A stretch of 64,000 nucleotides of DNA from UBA8752 sp965657965 (GTDB lineage Bacteria; Bacteroidota; Bacteroidia; Flavobacteriales_D; Sanyastnellaceae), in NCBI GenBank assembly GCA_965657965.1, contig CBFHQM010000010.1, forward strand, positions 1 to 64,000, in the 5' to 3' direction. Below the pieces are notes generated by a model. It was not told the origin of the DNA. It did not search any database and saw only the letters and a list, made by a program, of their open reading frames with translations. Made by a program: the position numbers and the translations under genes. Below are positions 9,801 through 16,134 of the stretch, one piece after another. Within the stretch, counting starts at the first letter, position 1. Every line of letters starts with the position of its first letter.

Positions 9801-10659
9801 GCACAAAAGGCTGGTTGTCTCCCTCTCCGGGGTACCAGTAGGGCACCACTTTGGACCAAATTTCCGAACCGTCATAGGCCACAAGAGAAGCCAATGGGGC
9901 CTGGTGAAACCCAGCGCTCGCCGCATTTTCATAGTAGGCGTTGCCCGAACCAGACATGAAATAACCGGTACCGGCCACTTCCATCACATGAGACCCCATA
10001 TCGTAATCTGGGCCGTCCTGCGGTCCGCTGGTGTTCAAAGCATGAATCCAGTTCGGGACAACAGAAGATTGAGTGGCATCGGGAAGGGGGATTCCCATTA
10101 AAACAGACACCCTTGATTCTGCAAGTTGGGTTCCTGTCGTTCCCCCCAACCAACCGGTCAGGATGAGTTGGCCTTGGGCAAAAATCCCGTGTGTTAGCAC
10201 CATGCCTTTTGCGGCGGCGGCGTTGTTTTCTTCAATCTCCACCAAAGCCAGAGAGGCACCCGTGGTGAGGTCAAAGGTCATGACCAATGAATGCACAGGT
10301 GTGCCGATGGTGTCCAGACCACCTACGCCAATCAGGACGCCGACTTCGTCGTTCACGGTCAATACATGACTGGCTCTCCAGCCGTTTCCAGTGAAGTAGT
10401 CTTTCTCCCATTGGAGAGACCCGTTGGTCTTCACGCGTGAGATTCGCACGTGGTTTTCCGGGCTGCCGTTGGTGGTGGTAGAGGCGATCAAGCTGTGCTG
10501 AGAGCCGTCAGAAATTTCGCACGTGGAAGAGTAGACCGCGTTGGACGGCTCTACCATCACGTGGTGGAGTTGGGAAAATCCTTGAATGCCGAGCGTGATG
10601 AAGGACAAAAGGAGGACAAAAGGAGCGACCTTGACCAGTGTTAAGTATCGGAAAACCAT
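841..10659 (-). CDS. Giant secreted modular protein (3272 aa) with six repeats of a ~170-residue beta-type module, HYR-like domain and dockerin-like C-terminus
   Basis: The frame is open upstream, but the start at 10659 is chosen because it opens a clear signal peptide (MVFRYLTLVKVAPFVLLLSFITLG, cleavage near GFSQ). Residues ~30-600 look like a repeated-blade cell-surface region. Six modules of ~160-190 residues start near residues 1271, 1448, 2144, 2371, 2801 and 3024; each ends in a block like LEIGGQEFWIDNLCI. A HYR-like domain with DTTPPVITLDCP lies near 1832-1954. Calcium-type inserts GCTD..ADNYN..ATDDDGTC occur near 2328, 2982 and 3216. The last ~29 residues contain DIDGDGITATQD followed by LLLLLSSF, an EF-hand/dockerin-like end, instead of a standard T9SS domain. 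Many paired Cys suggest disulfides outside the cell. It probably acts as a surface or released adhesin or matrix protein; the function is not known. Confidence 0.85.
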   Translation of the reverse strand: MVFRYLTLVKVAPFVLLLSFITLGIQGFSQLHHVMVEPSNAVYSSTCEISDGSQHSLIASTTTNGSPENHVRISRVKTNGSLQWEKDYFTGNGWRASHVLTVNDEVGVLIGVGGLDTIGTPVHSLVMTFDLTTGASLALVEIEENNAAAAKGMVLTHGIFAQGQLILTGWLGGTTGTQLAESRVSVLMGIPLPDATQSSVVPNWIHALNTSGPQDGPDYDMGSHVMEVAGTGYFMSGSGNAYYENAASAGFHQAPLASLVAYDGSEIWSKVVPYWYPGEGDNQPFVPLNQRHAVASCATSINLAGGNNPNQQELIQTVNWVRNRGLTTLRYNLSGTAIEAKGLHLDGAYTFPFAETSIKGYAMYRAINSGNPSEVTIAGYVNDPEYLDSDPSTGPKDRVPFLMTLDVEGTTTGDYLVGHNIYAGSPSTNYGDDPGIHSGNSQMGQQPIIFHPEMMDVRESAPGYGLLGHRRTHDSPVVFDPSILHVDATGADAFGSLTGCEDFAHPMTIEFPIIDPFSPFNEDVNLVAVLKDVSLLDPSTTPTPCDEYFICDVSLDVTISTDTCNHYILTASNLGSTPMSQLELYFDRGLDGVLEQSGTADGSDGSGNPSYDDLYPSGVATQIKVALICQGVEYAQIITLTPDCPDDDCTPDNDLTAALTQLTTDICSIEYTLFGAVTPVADASIVWTLNGDAVPSANGQWSYTFNDAVENTSDAYANGTYSGELCATVTCPDGATNTACLPFEFLLESPIGLDMWLYCGQGCWGGMTGTRAAITFDMALFNLNESEYDAEVCFSDGTTMPLNLDSPVSIIKCFSGFTLFRNACLKIYEEGELALGGDPCYEVCDSETCLSIETLPFELAEAILPRLAVDASACSLQADALPDFITSMTQVMVFGSQYPGGDDATAFISGFLNGEDFSESASSFPLGSVQGSYQVACNNLLETQLVHPVQYCSADNPSECAQEAINAGPNAILVAGLPQVQVSAAYIPGDTYILGDTYIPGDTYSSESDPIGSTLDFANLIALDPVLAGVGWNTWNLSGSAGPGGTSFLSPENDCSVQIGDGSLGEFYDNGLLGSAGFTLEDDTYIPISTTGQACPNHFNYLTQATLEIFNTASLFEEEDDFPMSEWTPFEFVGNALLTDEVLSPNAPGASTEELVIDYYDGYGDSSGPWSMTDASGNVVATGIMPEGPEGSSGPLSSTGSVNLAPGHYTFSWELDCYGVIDNSSIQLSLNGATLVNFPSGTVLPGIITVDIFIPGIVIVPTPTAAVDTTCNAVFTHDLLLSGPLPSSTPGTYVLSEDNIQLGFDMFFDGFGATYGSASIGPALPTAGSGQVLTTSNINAVYDMSAFPNVNEVSFVFFDGAGDENLKVNGHTLLTGELETMPSTVAPGVSMTVTTSAYPGYQTGTVVLTGNVQKLEIGGQQFYVDHICVKHDGTVIPILPTGACTATCDVFTGFDLLTAGDRYGDLAEGANISVAVGGLAVTSDGVPIHLEPLHDFSAAYYNYMAVDAHYGGWGSGMSLWTNNITAQFDIESVVPMTDTVCIAFRDEGGFENLWINGAPPLTGPNGYGGLTIFNGINVGGVQVQVAGAMVGGYAYEGTITLIGDVDKFSIGGQELWLDDLCISSVTTLANAAEDMGEEALEEGLGLAVVQDTAACQFVVSINPTAGYPTFAGAVIQYVGTQTGTVYANFPADNSGITLIDGPEPTENGETLVLAIELQDGDDALTLQFEEVTLTPCYCVGALHVEVPSNYVVVDIAAWNNLNTWTPEADGFGAFEDAEHISWNSFCTAPPAPGSAAATTFNVVVSPISGSCAGSFQVLFQAYNCCGSDDEYIIFNVADTTPPVITLDCPADATISFEAALVSLEGACTAAPDLTGWATANATDNVCDDLYNALGYVDAISDADGNVGSDVNCFLGGYTIVRTWTATATDCCDNTASLSCDQIIEVTNTTLTSAAAVLGDEGLLQMIDYSLSGVPCYTEFLFDLGDLASLTSSVDVILTNANGDEEGEATDNGDGTFILTTTSIDALNVSLVLVSTSSNATLTVTIPDIVVPVCPVVPGCIAIADFVQIDNGDCTRTFVYTGSPGTLEWTVNGVPQGATGVVYNAAFAPGVYTICVTVIDANDPECIDTYCESVDISCSNSNPDCDVEFTHEDAPFSGVGAVSIPGPNAVVATEDGIHLSFREITYADGSNNFGVASIQLAQPEAGTNQVLNLNNIMAVYDLLAVGTVTEVRFEFLDYGGQENLLINGSLVQGELDGMGGIVLGGANVQVNSIDFGSFTAGEVILSGGVQELGVAGQEFYIDNICVITDDTACADTDGDGICDADETSGCTDSTADNYNENATDDDGTCDYADDNDTTQVNFNFAASCPSHCDWLVDFGSQPMGTSWGNSASAPTFALPPGALMFNEGGVDMYIGELNSTLYGVQYNLNAITPSPWAAFGTGQVMHTNNATVTFDLDSIPTDSVCLDILDLGGFEFLEVNGVSFSSMNGYGQLTSAPMSMGGVQVQILGNPIITTTSTGPQVTGFNGRLVLHGNVDKLEIGGQEFWIDNLCISSPPPPPSLAEVVESEGEEGLLNGLTLSFDTDTNQCQTAMALQLQPGFPAIDSLSLHIINSLTGEVVLVQTYCTGYCVAGDNGTATNGFCTGYCFAGDGDSGGPLINMATNYGLISSIIPLPNVEIAEDLTFSLVFWDIETTVVVEIPGFTVPGCPGGGIELPCDVDATFAVLETPCGVFTVLSAPQIGTVEMWTLDGLPYAPTGDPHAFSMGLSEGVHTLCRTVTSTLLPNCSDTYCHPLIVDCSSDSCDFSFTHEYMSFGAVNTALTYTEDHIDLSFAGYDDGLGSGPSMGNAFVDFAVPGIGDNQVLLLSNVNADYDLTGLVNVSRVTFDYFDGAGIENLMVNGSFMIDEFGALAGSTFSLGGVDVFIARVSAAGYDHGEVILTGNVQSFAVGGQQFYVDNVCVSADGVNCTADSDQDGTCDDDEVPGCTNGTADNYDPTATDDDGSCEFGYNDTTEVIVNFAGSCPSSCDALIDFESQTMGSSWGNPASGPVFPLAVGDWMFNESGIDMYINALNSALYGTTYNMNLITTSPWASFGTGQVMHTNNATVTFDLDSITTDSVCLDILDLGGFEFLEVNGVGFSSLNGYGQLNAAPVNMGGVQVQVIGNPIITMTSAGPMVTGFNGRLVLNGNVNQLEIGGQEFWIDNLCIGQGAAIAPAVPGCTYEGAENYDPSATEDDGSCILPEMNPCPTDIDGDGITATQDLLLLLSSFSLECNE
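7648..7701 (-). repeat. Three tandem 18-bp repeats inside the giant gene
   Basis: Three 18-bp units (7648-7665, 7666-7683, 7684-7701) follow each other directly. Units 1 and 3 are identical and unit 2 has three changes. On the minus strand they encode TYIPGD-TYILGD-TYIPGD. The unit keeps the frame, so copy-number change by slippage would only lengthen or shorten the protein. Confidence 0.9.
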
Positions 10660-10980
10660 GGCGTTAAGGGTTTGGTGTGTGAATAAGTTGCTCGAATGAA
10701 TCGGGTTCGCCCAATTAATTCGGCGAATTGGCTCTTTCCGTCTACTGCGGAGGTTTAAGTGCTTAATTATCAGGCTATAATTTTCCTTTTTGGGCTTTTC
10801 GTCCGAAAGAGAGGGGCGTGTGAGTAGATTCATGGCAATCGAGATTATTGAGGCGATCAACGTTCTCTAATGTGTCAGAATCATCTCACGTCACAGCTGA
10901 TGAAAGTCATCGGCCCGGATGGCATATCTCATTCAGCCCCAAGGCTCAATGGAGTGCGTCGTCCAGCGAGAGACGGGGAC
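10660..10980. other. Intergenic region between the giant gene and the fatty-acid transporter operon
   Basis: About 320 bases without a convincing gene. It should hold the end of the upstream operon and the promoter of the giant gene. An open frame from the giant gene continues to 10860 but its residues look non-coding. An inverted repeat CCAATT-N9-AATTGG lies at 10711-10731, a possible operator or simple hairpin. I found neither a good TAnnTTTG element nor a clear terminator. Confidence 0.5.
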
Positions 10981-12342
10981 TTAAAAAAGGGCGATGAGCG
11001 AGAGGCAGACAGCCAGTCCAACGCCTAGAAAGCGCAATGTGAAGGGCAGAATGTCCTTCGCGGCGAGCCCGGTAATGCCCAAGAGTGGCAAAGCCCAGAA
11101 GGGCTGCAGCATGTTGGTGAGTTCATCGCCATAGGCCATGGCGAGAATTGTGCGGTCGAGGGGGACGCCGAGGTCGAGGGCCGCACGAATAAGCAGGGGG
11201 CCTTGAACGGCCCATTGCCCGCCGCCGCTGGGAACAAACACATTCACGATGCCGGCAGAAAGGACGGTCCAAAGTTCAAAGGTGGTCGGGGTGGACAGCT
11301 TGACCATGGCCATGGACAAGGCTTCGACCAGTCCTGTGCTAGACATGATGCCCATAATGCCAAAGTAGAGGGGGAATTGAATGAGGATGCCGGAGGTTCC
11401 GCCGATGGCTGCCTCCACCGCTTGAAGAAACCGCTTGAGGCTGCCGTGGAGCAAAAAGGCCAATCCGAGTAGAGTCTGGTTGGTCCAGTCGGGATCGATA
11501 AAGCCCAAACGGCCCGCATCGGGGTGAGTGGTGGCTTTTTGTAACGCCAACAGCAGCAAGGTGAGTCCGAACAGGGTGGGGAGAATTCGCAGGTGGGGAG
11601 CCAATCTGCTTCGGACCGCGGGTTCCACAATTTGAGGAAGAGCGGGGCGTTTTGCGTTGGCGCGGTCGAGTTTTCTGCCAAGTACAAAAGCCGTGGCCAC
11701 AGCGCCCAGGATCAGGGCGCCCGTCATCAGGAAATTGTGGAGCGAAAAAACGGTAAGTCCCAAAGGCAATGCTTCGGGCAAGACACCTGGAGCGATGTCT
11801 GCGATGGCCGCGAGGTCGGCCAAATGACCGGACTCAGCCACTTTGATGGGGGCGGATCCGCTCAGGCCTCCATGCCAAACCATCAGGCCGCAATATCCAG
11901 CGGCACCCACGAGGCCATAGTGGAGAGGAAGGCCATGGGCTTTCGCGTTTTCGCCCACTTTTCGGGCCAAAACCGCACCGACGATCAAGCCCAGTCCCCA
12001 ATTGATCCATCCCGCCAAGCAGGCCACAAGCGCAACGGTGGCCGCAGCTCGGGCATTGGTGTTCCCCGCCAACTTAACCACTTTTCCAATCAAGCGGTCA
12101 ACGGCAGGGGTCAGCGCCAAGGCGTGTCCCAAAACCAGCATGAATGCGGCTTGGAAAGCAAAGACCATGAGTGGACGGTTCCACAATCCATCTCTCCAAG
12201 CCGTGGCGATGCTGTTGGCATCCGCACCCAAAAACGACGCTGCCACCGCCGTAACGACCGTAAGGCCGAGGGCGATGGCAAGCGGTGAGGGAATCCATTG
12301 GAATGAATTCCCCGTCGTTTTGGACTCAGGATCCGCGGTCAT
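10981..12342 (-). CDS. Short-chain fatty acid transporter, AtoE/SCFA family
   Basis: The 453-residue product is almost entirely hydrophobic, with about a dozen membrane segments. It carries family-typical stretches such as GWINWGLGLIVGAVLAR, NVFVPSGGGQWAVQGP and AMAYGDELTNMLQPFWALP. The family imports short-chain fatty acids such as acetoacetate or butyrate across the inner membrane. The start at 12342 (MTADPESK) is preferred over an upstream one because it leaves a 13-base gap after the DUF3127 stop and drops a non-membrane extension. It is the last gene of the block led by etfB, which fits a role in supplying acids for beta-oxidation feeding ETF. Family is clear; substrate is inferred. Confidence 0.88.
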   Translation of the reverse strand: MTADPESKTTGNSFQWIPSPLAIALGLTVVTAVAASFLGADANSIATAWRDGLWNRPLMVFAFQAAFMLVLGHALALTPAVDRLIGKVVKLAGNTNARAAATVALVACLAGWINWGLGLIVGAVLARKVGENAKAHGLPLHYGLVGAAGYCGLMVWHGGLSGSAPIKVAESGHLADLAAIADIAPGVLPEALPLGLTVFSLHNFLMTGALILGAVATAFVLGRKLDRANAKRPALPQIVEPAVRSRLAPHLRILPTLFGLTLLLLALQKATTHPDAGRLGFIDPDWTNQTLLGLAFLLHGSLKRFLQAVEAAIGGTSGILIQFPLYFGIMGIMSSTGLVEALSMAMVKLSTPTTFELWTVLSAGIVNVFVPSGGGQWAVQGPLLIRAALDLGVPLDRTILAMAYGDELTNMLQPFWALPLLGITGLAAKDILPFTLRFLGVGLAVCLSLIALF

Positions 12343-12355
12343 GCGGGGCGCTGAA

Positions 12356-12742
12356 TCAGAAGGGCAGGTCGTCCTCCGTAGAAGCGGGAGCACTGGGGTT
12401 GAATGCAGGTGCGGGTGGCACTTCAGCGGCAACAGGCTGCTGTGCAGCGCCTTCTGGTGCAGGCGCACCTTCGGCCCCCATTTTCTCAACGCGCCACGCG
12501 TTCAAGTCGACGTAGTAGCGATCGTTGTATTCACGTCCCTTGACGTCAAACTTGACGCTGACTTGGTCTCCTTCCGTGAGGCCATTCAATTGGTCGGACT
12601 TCTCTTTCAGTGCGGCGAACTTGACGTCCGACGGGTATTGCTCAGCCGTGGTGATCACGAATTCACGCTTGTAGAATTCGCTGGTCTCAGACTTCCAAAC
12701 TGGGTACAGGCGCTTGACCGTCCCCTTCATCTCGTAACTCAT
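12356..12742 (-). CDS. DUF3127 family protein with SSB-like acidic tail
   Basis: The 128-residue protein begins MSYEMKGTVKRLYPV; an earlier in-frame start at 12787 would overlap the preceding gene, so 12742 is chosen. Residues 1-90 match the DUF3127 pattern: KREFVITTAEQYPSDVKF, a short helix region, EGDQVSVKFDVKGREYNDRYYVDLNAWR. This looks like a small OB-type barrel. Residues 90-122 are a disordered Ala/Pro-rich linker, and the protein ends in DDLPF, very like the DDDIPF tip by which single-stranded DNA-binding proteins recruit partners. A role in DNA metabolism is plausible but not shown. Neighbours are a flavin reductase (25-base gap) and the fatty-acid transporter. Confidence 0.85.
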   Translation of the reverse strand: MSYEMKGTVKRLYPVWKSETSEFYKREFVITTAEQYPSDVKFAALKEKSDQLNGLTEGDQVSVKFDVKGREYNDRYYVDLNAWRVEKMGAEGAPAPEGAAQQPVAAEVPPAPAFNPSAPASTEDDLPF

Positions 12743-12767
12743 ACAGCGAATATCGCTCCTTCGGACG

Positions 12768-13685
12768 TCAACCTGGGTTGTACGCAAGCAAGGTCATCCA
12801 CGCTCCGTCCACATCGCCTTGTTCAAGCCGGCCTTTTGCCTCTGTAAACAGCGCATTTTCAAGTGCGTTTGAGTCATCCTCATGCGCCATAAAAATGTCT
12901 GAAAGCTCAATCAGTTTGTGCTCATTGACGGCCGTTTCATCGGGCACGATTTTGGCCGACCCCAGGCGGGCACGCTCGTTGGCGGACAAAGCGGGGTGAA
13001 GCCGGATGTGGTCGGGCAAGGCATCAACACCTACGGCCAAGCCTTTTCCTGTTGGCTTTGGGATTTCGAACAGTGCATCGCCCGAGGCGCGGACGTAAAA
13101 GTTGCCCCCACAGCGCCCGGCCAAATCAATGGCGTGCGCATCGGGCTTCCCGTCTGCCCCCAACACGTCATCTGCGATGTGCACCCGTTGCACTTGGCAT
13201 ACGAGCATCTGACCTGCGCCAGGTCCGTCACCCAAAGAGACGATTTGCGTAATCCGGCATTCAAAGGCCACTGGAGCCTCGGCTACGCGATACGGTGCCA
13301 CCGTATCGCTGGCCAAAGGAGTGAAGCCCGCTTTGGCGAATTCATCGACATTGGCGGGGTAATCACTGCTGGAGAGAGACGCGCCTTCGACCATGGCGTG
13401 GTCGACCAAGTTGACCACGATTTCGCCATTGATTCTGGCATTGGCCAAGGTGTCTTTCACGCCACCGTCACGGCCGCGCAACGTGGGGCCAACCATCAGA
13501 ACTGGGGGGTCGATGGAGAACACGTTGAAATAGCTGAACGGAGCCAAGTTGCGGTTTCCGTCGGCATCGATGGTGCTGGCAAGGGCGATCGGCCGTGGGG
13601 CCACCGTGCCCACCAGGAGCGCGTAGCGGTCTTGTATGGGAAGGCTGCTTGGGTCGTGCGCCGTAGTGCTGCGAATTGGGGTCAT
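12768..13685 (-). CDS. Flavin reductase family protein (FMN-binding split barrel)
   Basis: This 305-residue protein has the flavin-reductase-like split-barrel signature: YALLVGTVAPRPIALASTIDADGNRNLAPFSYFNVFSIDPPVLMVGPTLR, then NGEIVVNLVDH and PYRVAEAPVAFECRI. Such enzymes bind FMN and use NAD(P)H to supply reduced flavin or to act as oxidoreductases in the cytoplasm. It is longer than the usual ~200 residues, with a C-terminal helical extension from about residue 215. Its ATG overlaps the purE stop by four bases, so the two are probably translationally coupled. The true electron acceptor cannot be read from sequence. Confidence 0.88.
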   Translation of the reverse strand: MTPIRSTTAHDPSSLPIQDRYALLVGTVAPRPIALASTIDADGNRNLAPFSYFNVFSIDPPVLMVGPTLRGRDGGVKDTLANARINGEIVVNLVDHAMVEGASLSSSDYPANVDEFAKAGFTPLASDTVAPYRVAEAPVAFECRITQIVSLGDGPGAGQMLVCQVQRVHIADDVLGADGKPDAHAIDLAGRCGGNFYVRASGDALFEIPKPTGKGLAVGVDALPDHIRLHPALSANERARLGSAKIVPDETAVNEHKLIELSDIFMAHEDDSNALENALFTEAKGRLEQGDVDGAWMTLLAYNPG

Positions 13686-14188
13686 TTGCGGGCGATGGAT
13701 TGACCTTCGGATTCAACATCCCCTACCGTTCCCAAGACTTTGTCCTTCAGGGACTGGGCGTATTGGTCCAGTTGGGTGGCCAATTCAGGGCGCGATGCGG
13801 ACAGAATGCGCGCCGCCAAGAGGCCAGCATTTTTACCGCCATCCAAAGCCACAGTGGCGACGGGAATGCCCGAGGGCATTTGAAGGATGCTCAAGATGCT
13901 GTCCCATCCGTCGATGCTGTTCGAGCTTTTCACTGGGACGCCAATCACGGGGAGGCTGGTTAAGCTGGCGACCATACCGGGCAGGTGGGCTGCGCCACCG
14001 GCACCGGCGATGATAACGCCAATGCCGCGGTTGCGGGCTTCCCGCGCATAATCCACCATGCGGTCGGGGGTGCGGTGTGCACTCACCACCGTCATTTCGT
14101 GTTCTACACCGAGTTCGGTTAGAATTTCCGCCGCTTGACGGAGAACGGGCAGGTCGCTTTTGCTGCCCATAATGATGCCCACTTTCAT
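13682..14188 (-). CDS. purE: N5-carboxyaminoimidazole ribonucleotide mutase (purine synthesis)
   Basis: Converts N5-CAIR to CAIR in de novo purine synthesis. The 168-residue product starts MKVGIIMGSKSDLPV and shows the class I PurE signatures GSKSD, SAHRTPDRM, GAGGAAHLPGMVAS and LPVIGVPV, plus the QMPSGIPVATVA block. The start at 14188 is set by this conserved N-terminus; the frame extends upstream into the transporter gene without similarity. purK is not nearby. It sits between a nucleoside transporter (32-base gap) and the flavin reductase (4-base overlap), so salvage and synthesis genes share a transcript. Confidence 0.97.
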   Translation of the reverse strand: MKVGIIMGSKSDLPVLRQAAEILTELGVEHEMTVVSAHRTPDRMVDYAREARNRGIGVIIAGAGGAAHLPGMVASLTSLPVIGVPVKSSNSIDGWDSILSILQMPSGIPVATVALDGGKNAGLLAARILSASRPELATQLDQYAQSLKDKVLGTVGDVESEGQSIARK

Positions 14189-14220
14189 GGGACAAAGATA
14201 CAAGCGGGCGAGCGGGCGAT

Positions 14221-15495
14221 TTAGGCCAGCAAAGACACCACGCAGGCCGTCAGCAAACACGCAATGGTTCCTCCCAAAAGGGCGCGGAAACCGAGCTTAG
14301 CCAACTCGCCCCGACGGCTGGGTGCCAGCACGCCGATGCCCCCCACTTGGATGCCAATGGAAGCGAAGTTGGCAAATCCACAGAGCACGTATGTGGCGAT
14401 CAGGACGCTTCGCTCATTCACGAATTCTCCAGCCTCTTTCATGTTCATGAGCGTGACATAGGCGTAAAATTCGTTGATCACGGTTTTCTCTCCCAAGAGT
14501 TGCCCCACCAGCACCGCGTCCTGCATGGGGACGCCAACCAGCCAAGCCAAGGGCGCTCCGATGTATCCCAGAATGAATTCGAGGCTCAGGTCATCGAAGC
14601 GTGTGCCCGCTGCAATCACATCGTTGATGCCCGTCCAGCCACCAACCCAACCCAAGATGTCGTTGGACATGTAAACCAAGGCGGTAAACACCAAGAGCAT
14701 CACGCCCACATTGGCCGCAAGGACCAATCCGTCTCGGGTTCCGTTGGTGATGGCTTCTAGAATGTTGGCGGCATCTGATTTGACGAGGTCTACCTTTTCG
14801 GCAGATTGCAAATCGGTTTCGGGGACCAGCAATTTGGCTGCCGCCACTGCCGCCGGGGCGGAGATAAGAGAGGCCGTTAGCAAGTGTGTGGCAAAGTAGG
14901 CTTGCGCTTCGGGGTCGTCGCCACCCAAAAAGGCCACATACGTCGCAAAGACTGAGCCTGCAATCGTGGCCATGCCTCCGGTCATCACCAACATGAGCTC
15001 GGACCGCGTCATTTTGTCCAAGTATGGACGGATCAGCAAGGGGCTTTCGGTTTGCCCCAGGAATACATTTCCAGCAACAGCGAGGCTTTCCTTTCCCGAA
15101 AGGCGAAGGGTTCTTCGCATGAGCCATGCAAATCCCCGGATGAACAATGGGAGCAGTCCCATGTGGTGAAGCAGGGCGCTGAATGCACTAAAGAACACAA
15201 TGGTGGGGAGGAGTCGGAAGGCGAAGTTTTCTAAGCTTACGTCCACTTTCCCTTCCATTCCGAAGCTGCCTAGAAGAAAGTCTGTGCCCCGATCTGTGTA
15301 GCCAATCAGAACCACAAAGAGTTCGGCTACCCATGTGAATCCATCTTTGACAAAAGGCACTTTGAGAACCAAAATGGCCAGGGCAAATTGCAAAGCCAGA
15401 GCTCCTAATACGGTCCGCCAAGCCACAGACTTGCGATTGGTGGAGACACCCCACATGATGGCGGCGAGTACCGCCATTCCCAGAATTGCTTGCAT
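14221..15495 (-). CDS. Concentrative nucleoside transporter (NupC/CNT family)
   Basis: A 424-residue inner-membrane protein with about ten membrane segments. It contains the CNT core motifs: GNVFLGQTESPLLIRPYL, MTRSELMLVMTGGMATIAGSV, and KTVINEFYAYVTLMN near residue 320. CNT carriers import nucleosides with H+ or Na+. The stop lies 32 bases before purE and the start directly follows the bifunctional nuclease stop, so it belongs to the same operon. It may supply the deoxynucleoside kinases encoded elsewhere in the window. Confidence 0.93.
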   Translation of the reverse strand: MQAILGMAVLAAIMWGVSTNRKSVAWRTVLGALALQFALAILVLKVPFVKDGFTWVAELFVVLIGYTDRGTDFLLGSFGMEGKVDVSLENFAFRLLPTIVFFSAFSALLHHMGLLPLFIRGFAWLMRRTLRLSGKESLAVAGNVFLGQTESPLLIRPYLDKMTRSELMLVMTGGMATIAGSVFATYVAFLGGDDPEAQAYFATHLLTASLISAPAAVAAAKLLVPETDLQSAEKVDLVKSDAANILEAITNGTRDGLVLAANVGVMLLVFTALVYMSNDILGWVGGWTGINDVIAAGTRFDDLSLEFILGYIGAPLAWLVGVPMQDAVLVGQLLGEKTVINEFYAYVTLMNMKEAGEFVNERSVLIATYVLCGFANFASIGIQVGGIGVLAPSRRGELAKLGFRALLGGTIACLLTACVVSLLA

Positions 15496-16104
15496 TTATG
15501 TGTTGCTTCGCCGGTCCATTTCGTCCCGGATCATTCCGGCGCGTTCGTAGTCCTCTTTTTCAATGGCGAGGTCCAATTCCCGTTGCAAATTTTGCGGAGA
15601 CAGGGTCGACAGTCCGTCGCTGGGCTCCACGGGTTCCTCCAGGCCAAAAGGGTCATCTGCATTCTCCTCCGGCATTGGGGTAATGTTCGCCTCACCGTCG
15701 GGTGCGACGGCTGCGGCTTCCATGACCTTCTCGTCGCAATAAATGGGGCAACCAAACCGCACAGCCAGCGCCACGGCATCCGAAGTGCGCGCATCGATGG
15801 TGTGTGAAGTACCGTCGAGTTCGCAGACCAGTCGAGCAAAGAAAATTCCTTCCACCAGATCGTAAATCACAACCTCCGACAAGGCAACGCCAAAGCTGGT
15901 GGCCACACTCTGCAGCAAGTCGTGCGTGAGCGGACGGCTTGGCGTCATGTTTTCCAATTTGATGGCAATGGATTGGGCTTCGTGCATGCCAATCACAATG
16001 GGCAGTTTTCGCTGTCCATTCACCTCCTCGAGCACGAGGGTGTAAGCGCCAGAACTGGCGCCACTTGGCTTAATGTCGATTACCGCGAGCAGGGACTTTT
16101 TCAT
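15496..16104 (-). CDS. Bifunctional nuclease (BFN/DUF151) domain protein with C-terminal UVR motif
   Basis: The 202-residue protein carries a BFN domain in residues 1-135 (PIVIGMHEAQSIAIKLE, RPLTHDLL, ARTSDAVALAVRFGCPIY) and a UvrB/UvrC-type helical motif at the end (LQRELDLAIEKEDYERAGMIRDEMDRR). BFN proteins are reported to have DNase and RNase activity, but their job in bacteria is not settled. A Pro/Glu-rich linker (~140-165) joins the two parts. The gene abuts the nucleoside transporter and follows etfA by 30 bases. Confidence 0.92.
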   Translation of the reverse strand: MKKSLLAVIDIKPSGASSGAYTLVLEEVNGQRKLPIVIGMHEAQSIAIKLENMTPSRPLTHDLLQSVATSFGVALSEVVIYDLVEGIFFARLVCELDGTSHTIDARTSDAVALAVRFGCPIYCDEKVMEAAAVAPDGEANITPMPEENADDPFGLEEPVEPSDGLSTLSPQNLQRELDLAIEKEDYERAGMIRDEMDRRSNT

Positions 16105-16134
16105 GGTCGGCCGGGCTTGAAGGTAGGGGATTCC

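Noticed and set aside
10660..10860. 67-residue upstream extension of the giant protein
   Set aside because: The internal start at 10659 opens a good signal peptide, and the upstream residues look like translated non-coding DNA.
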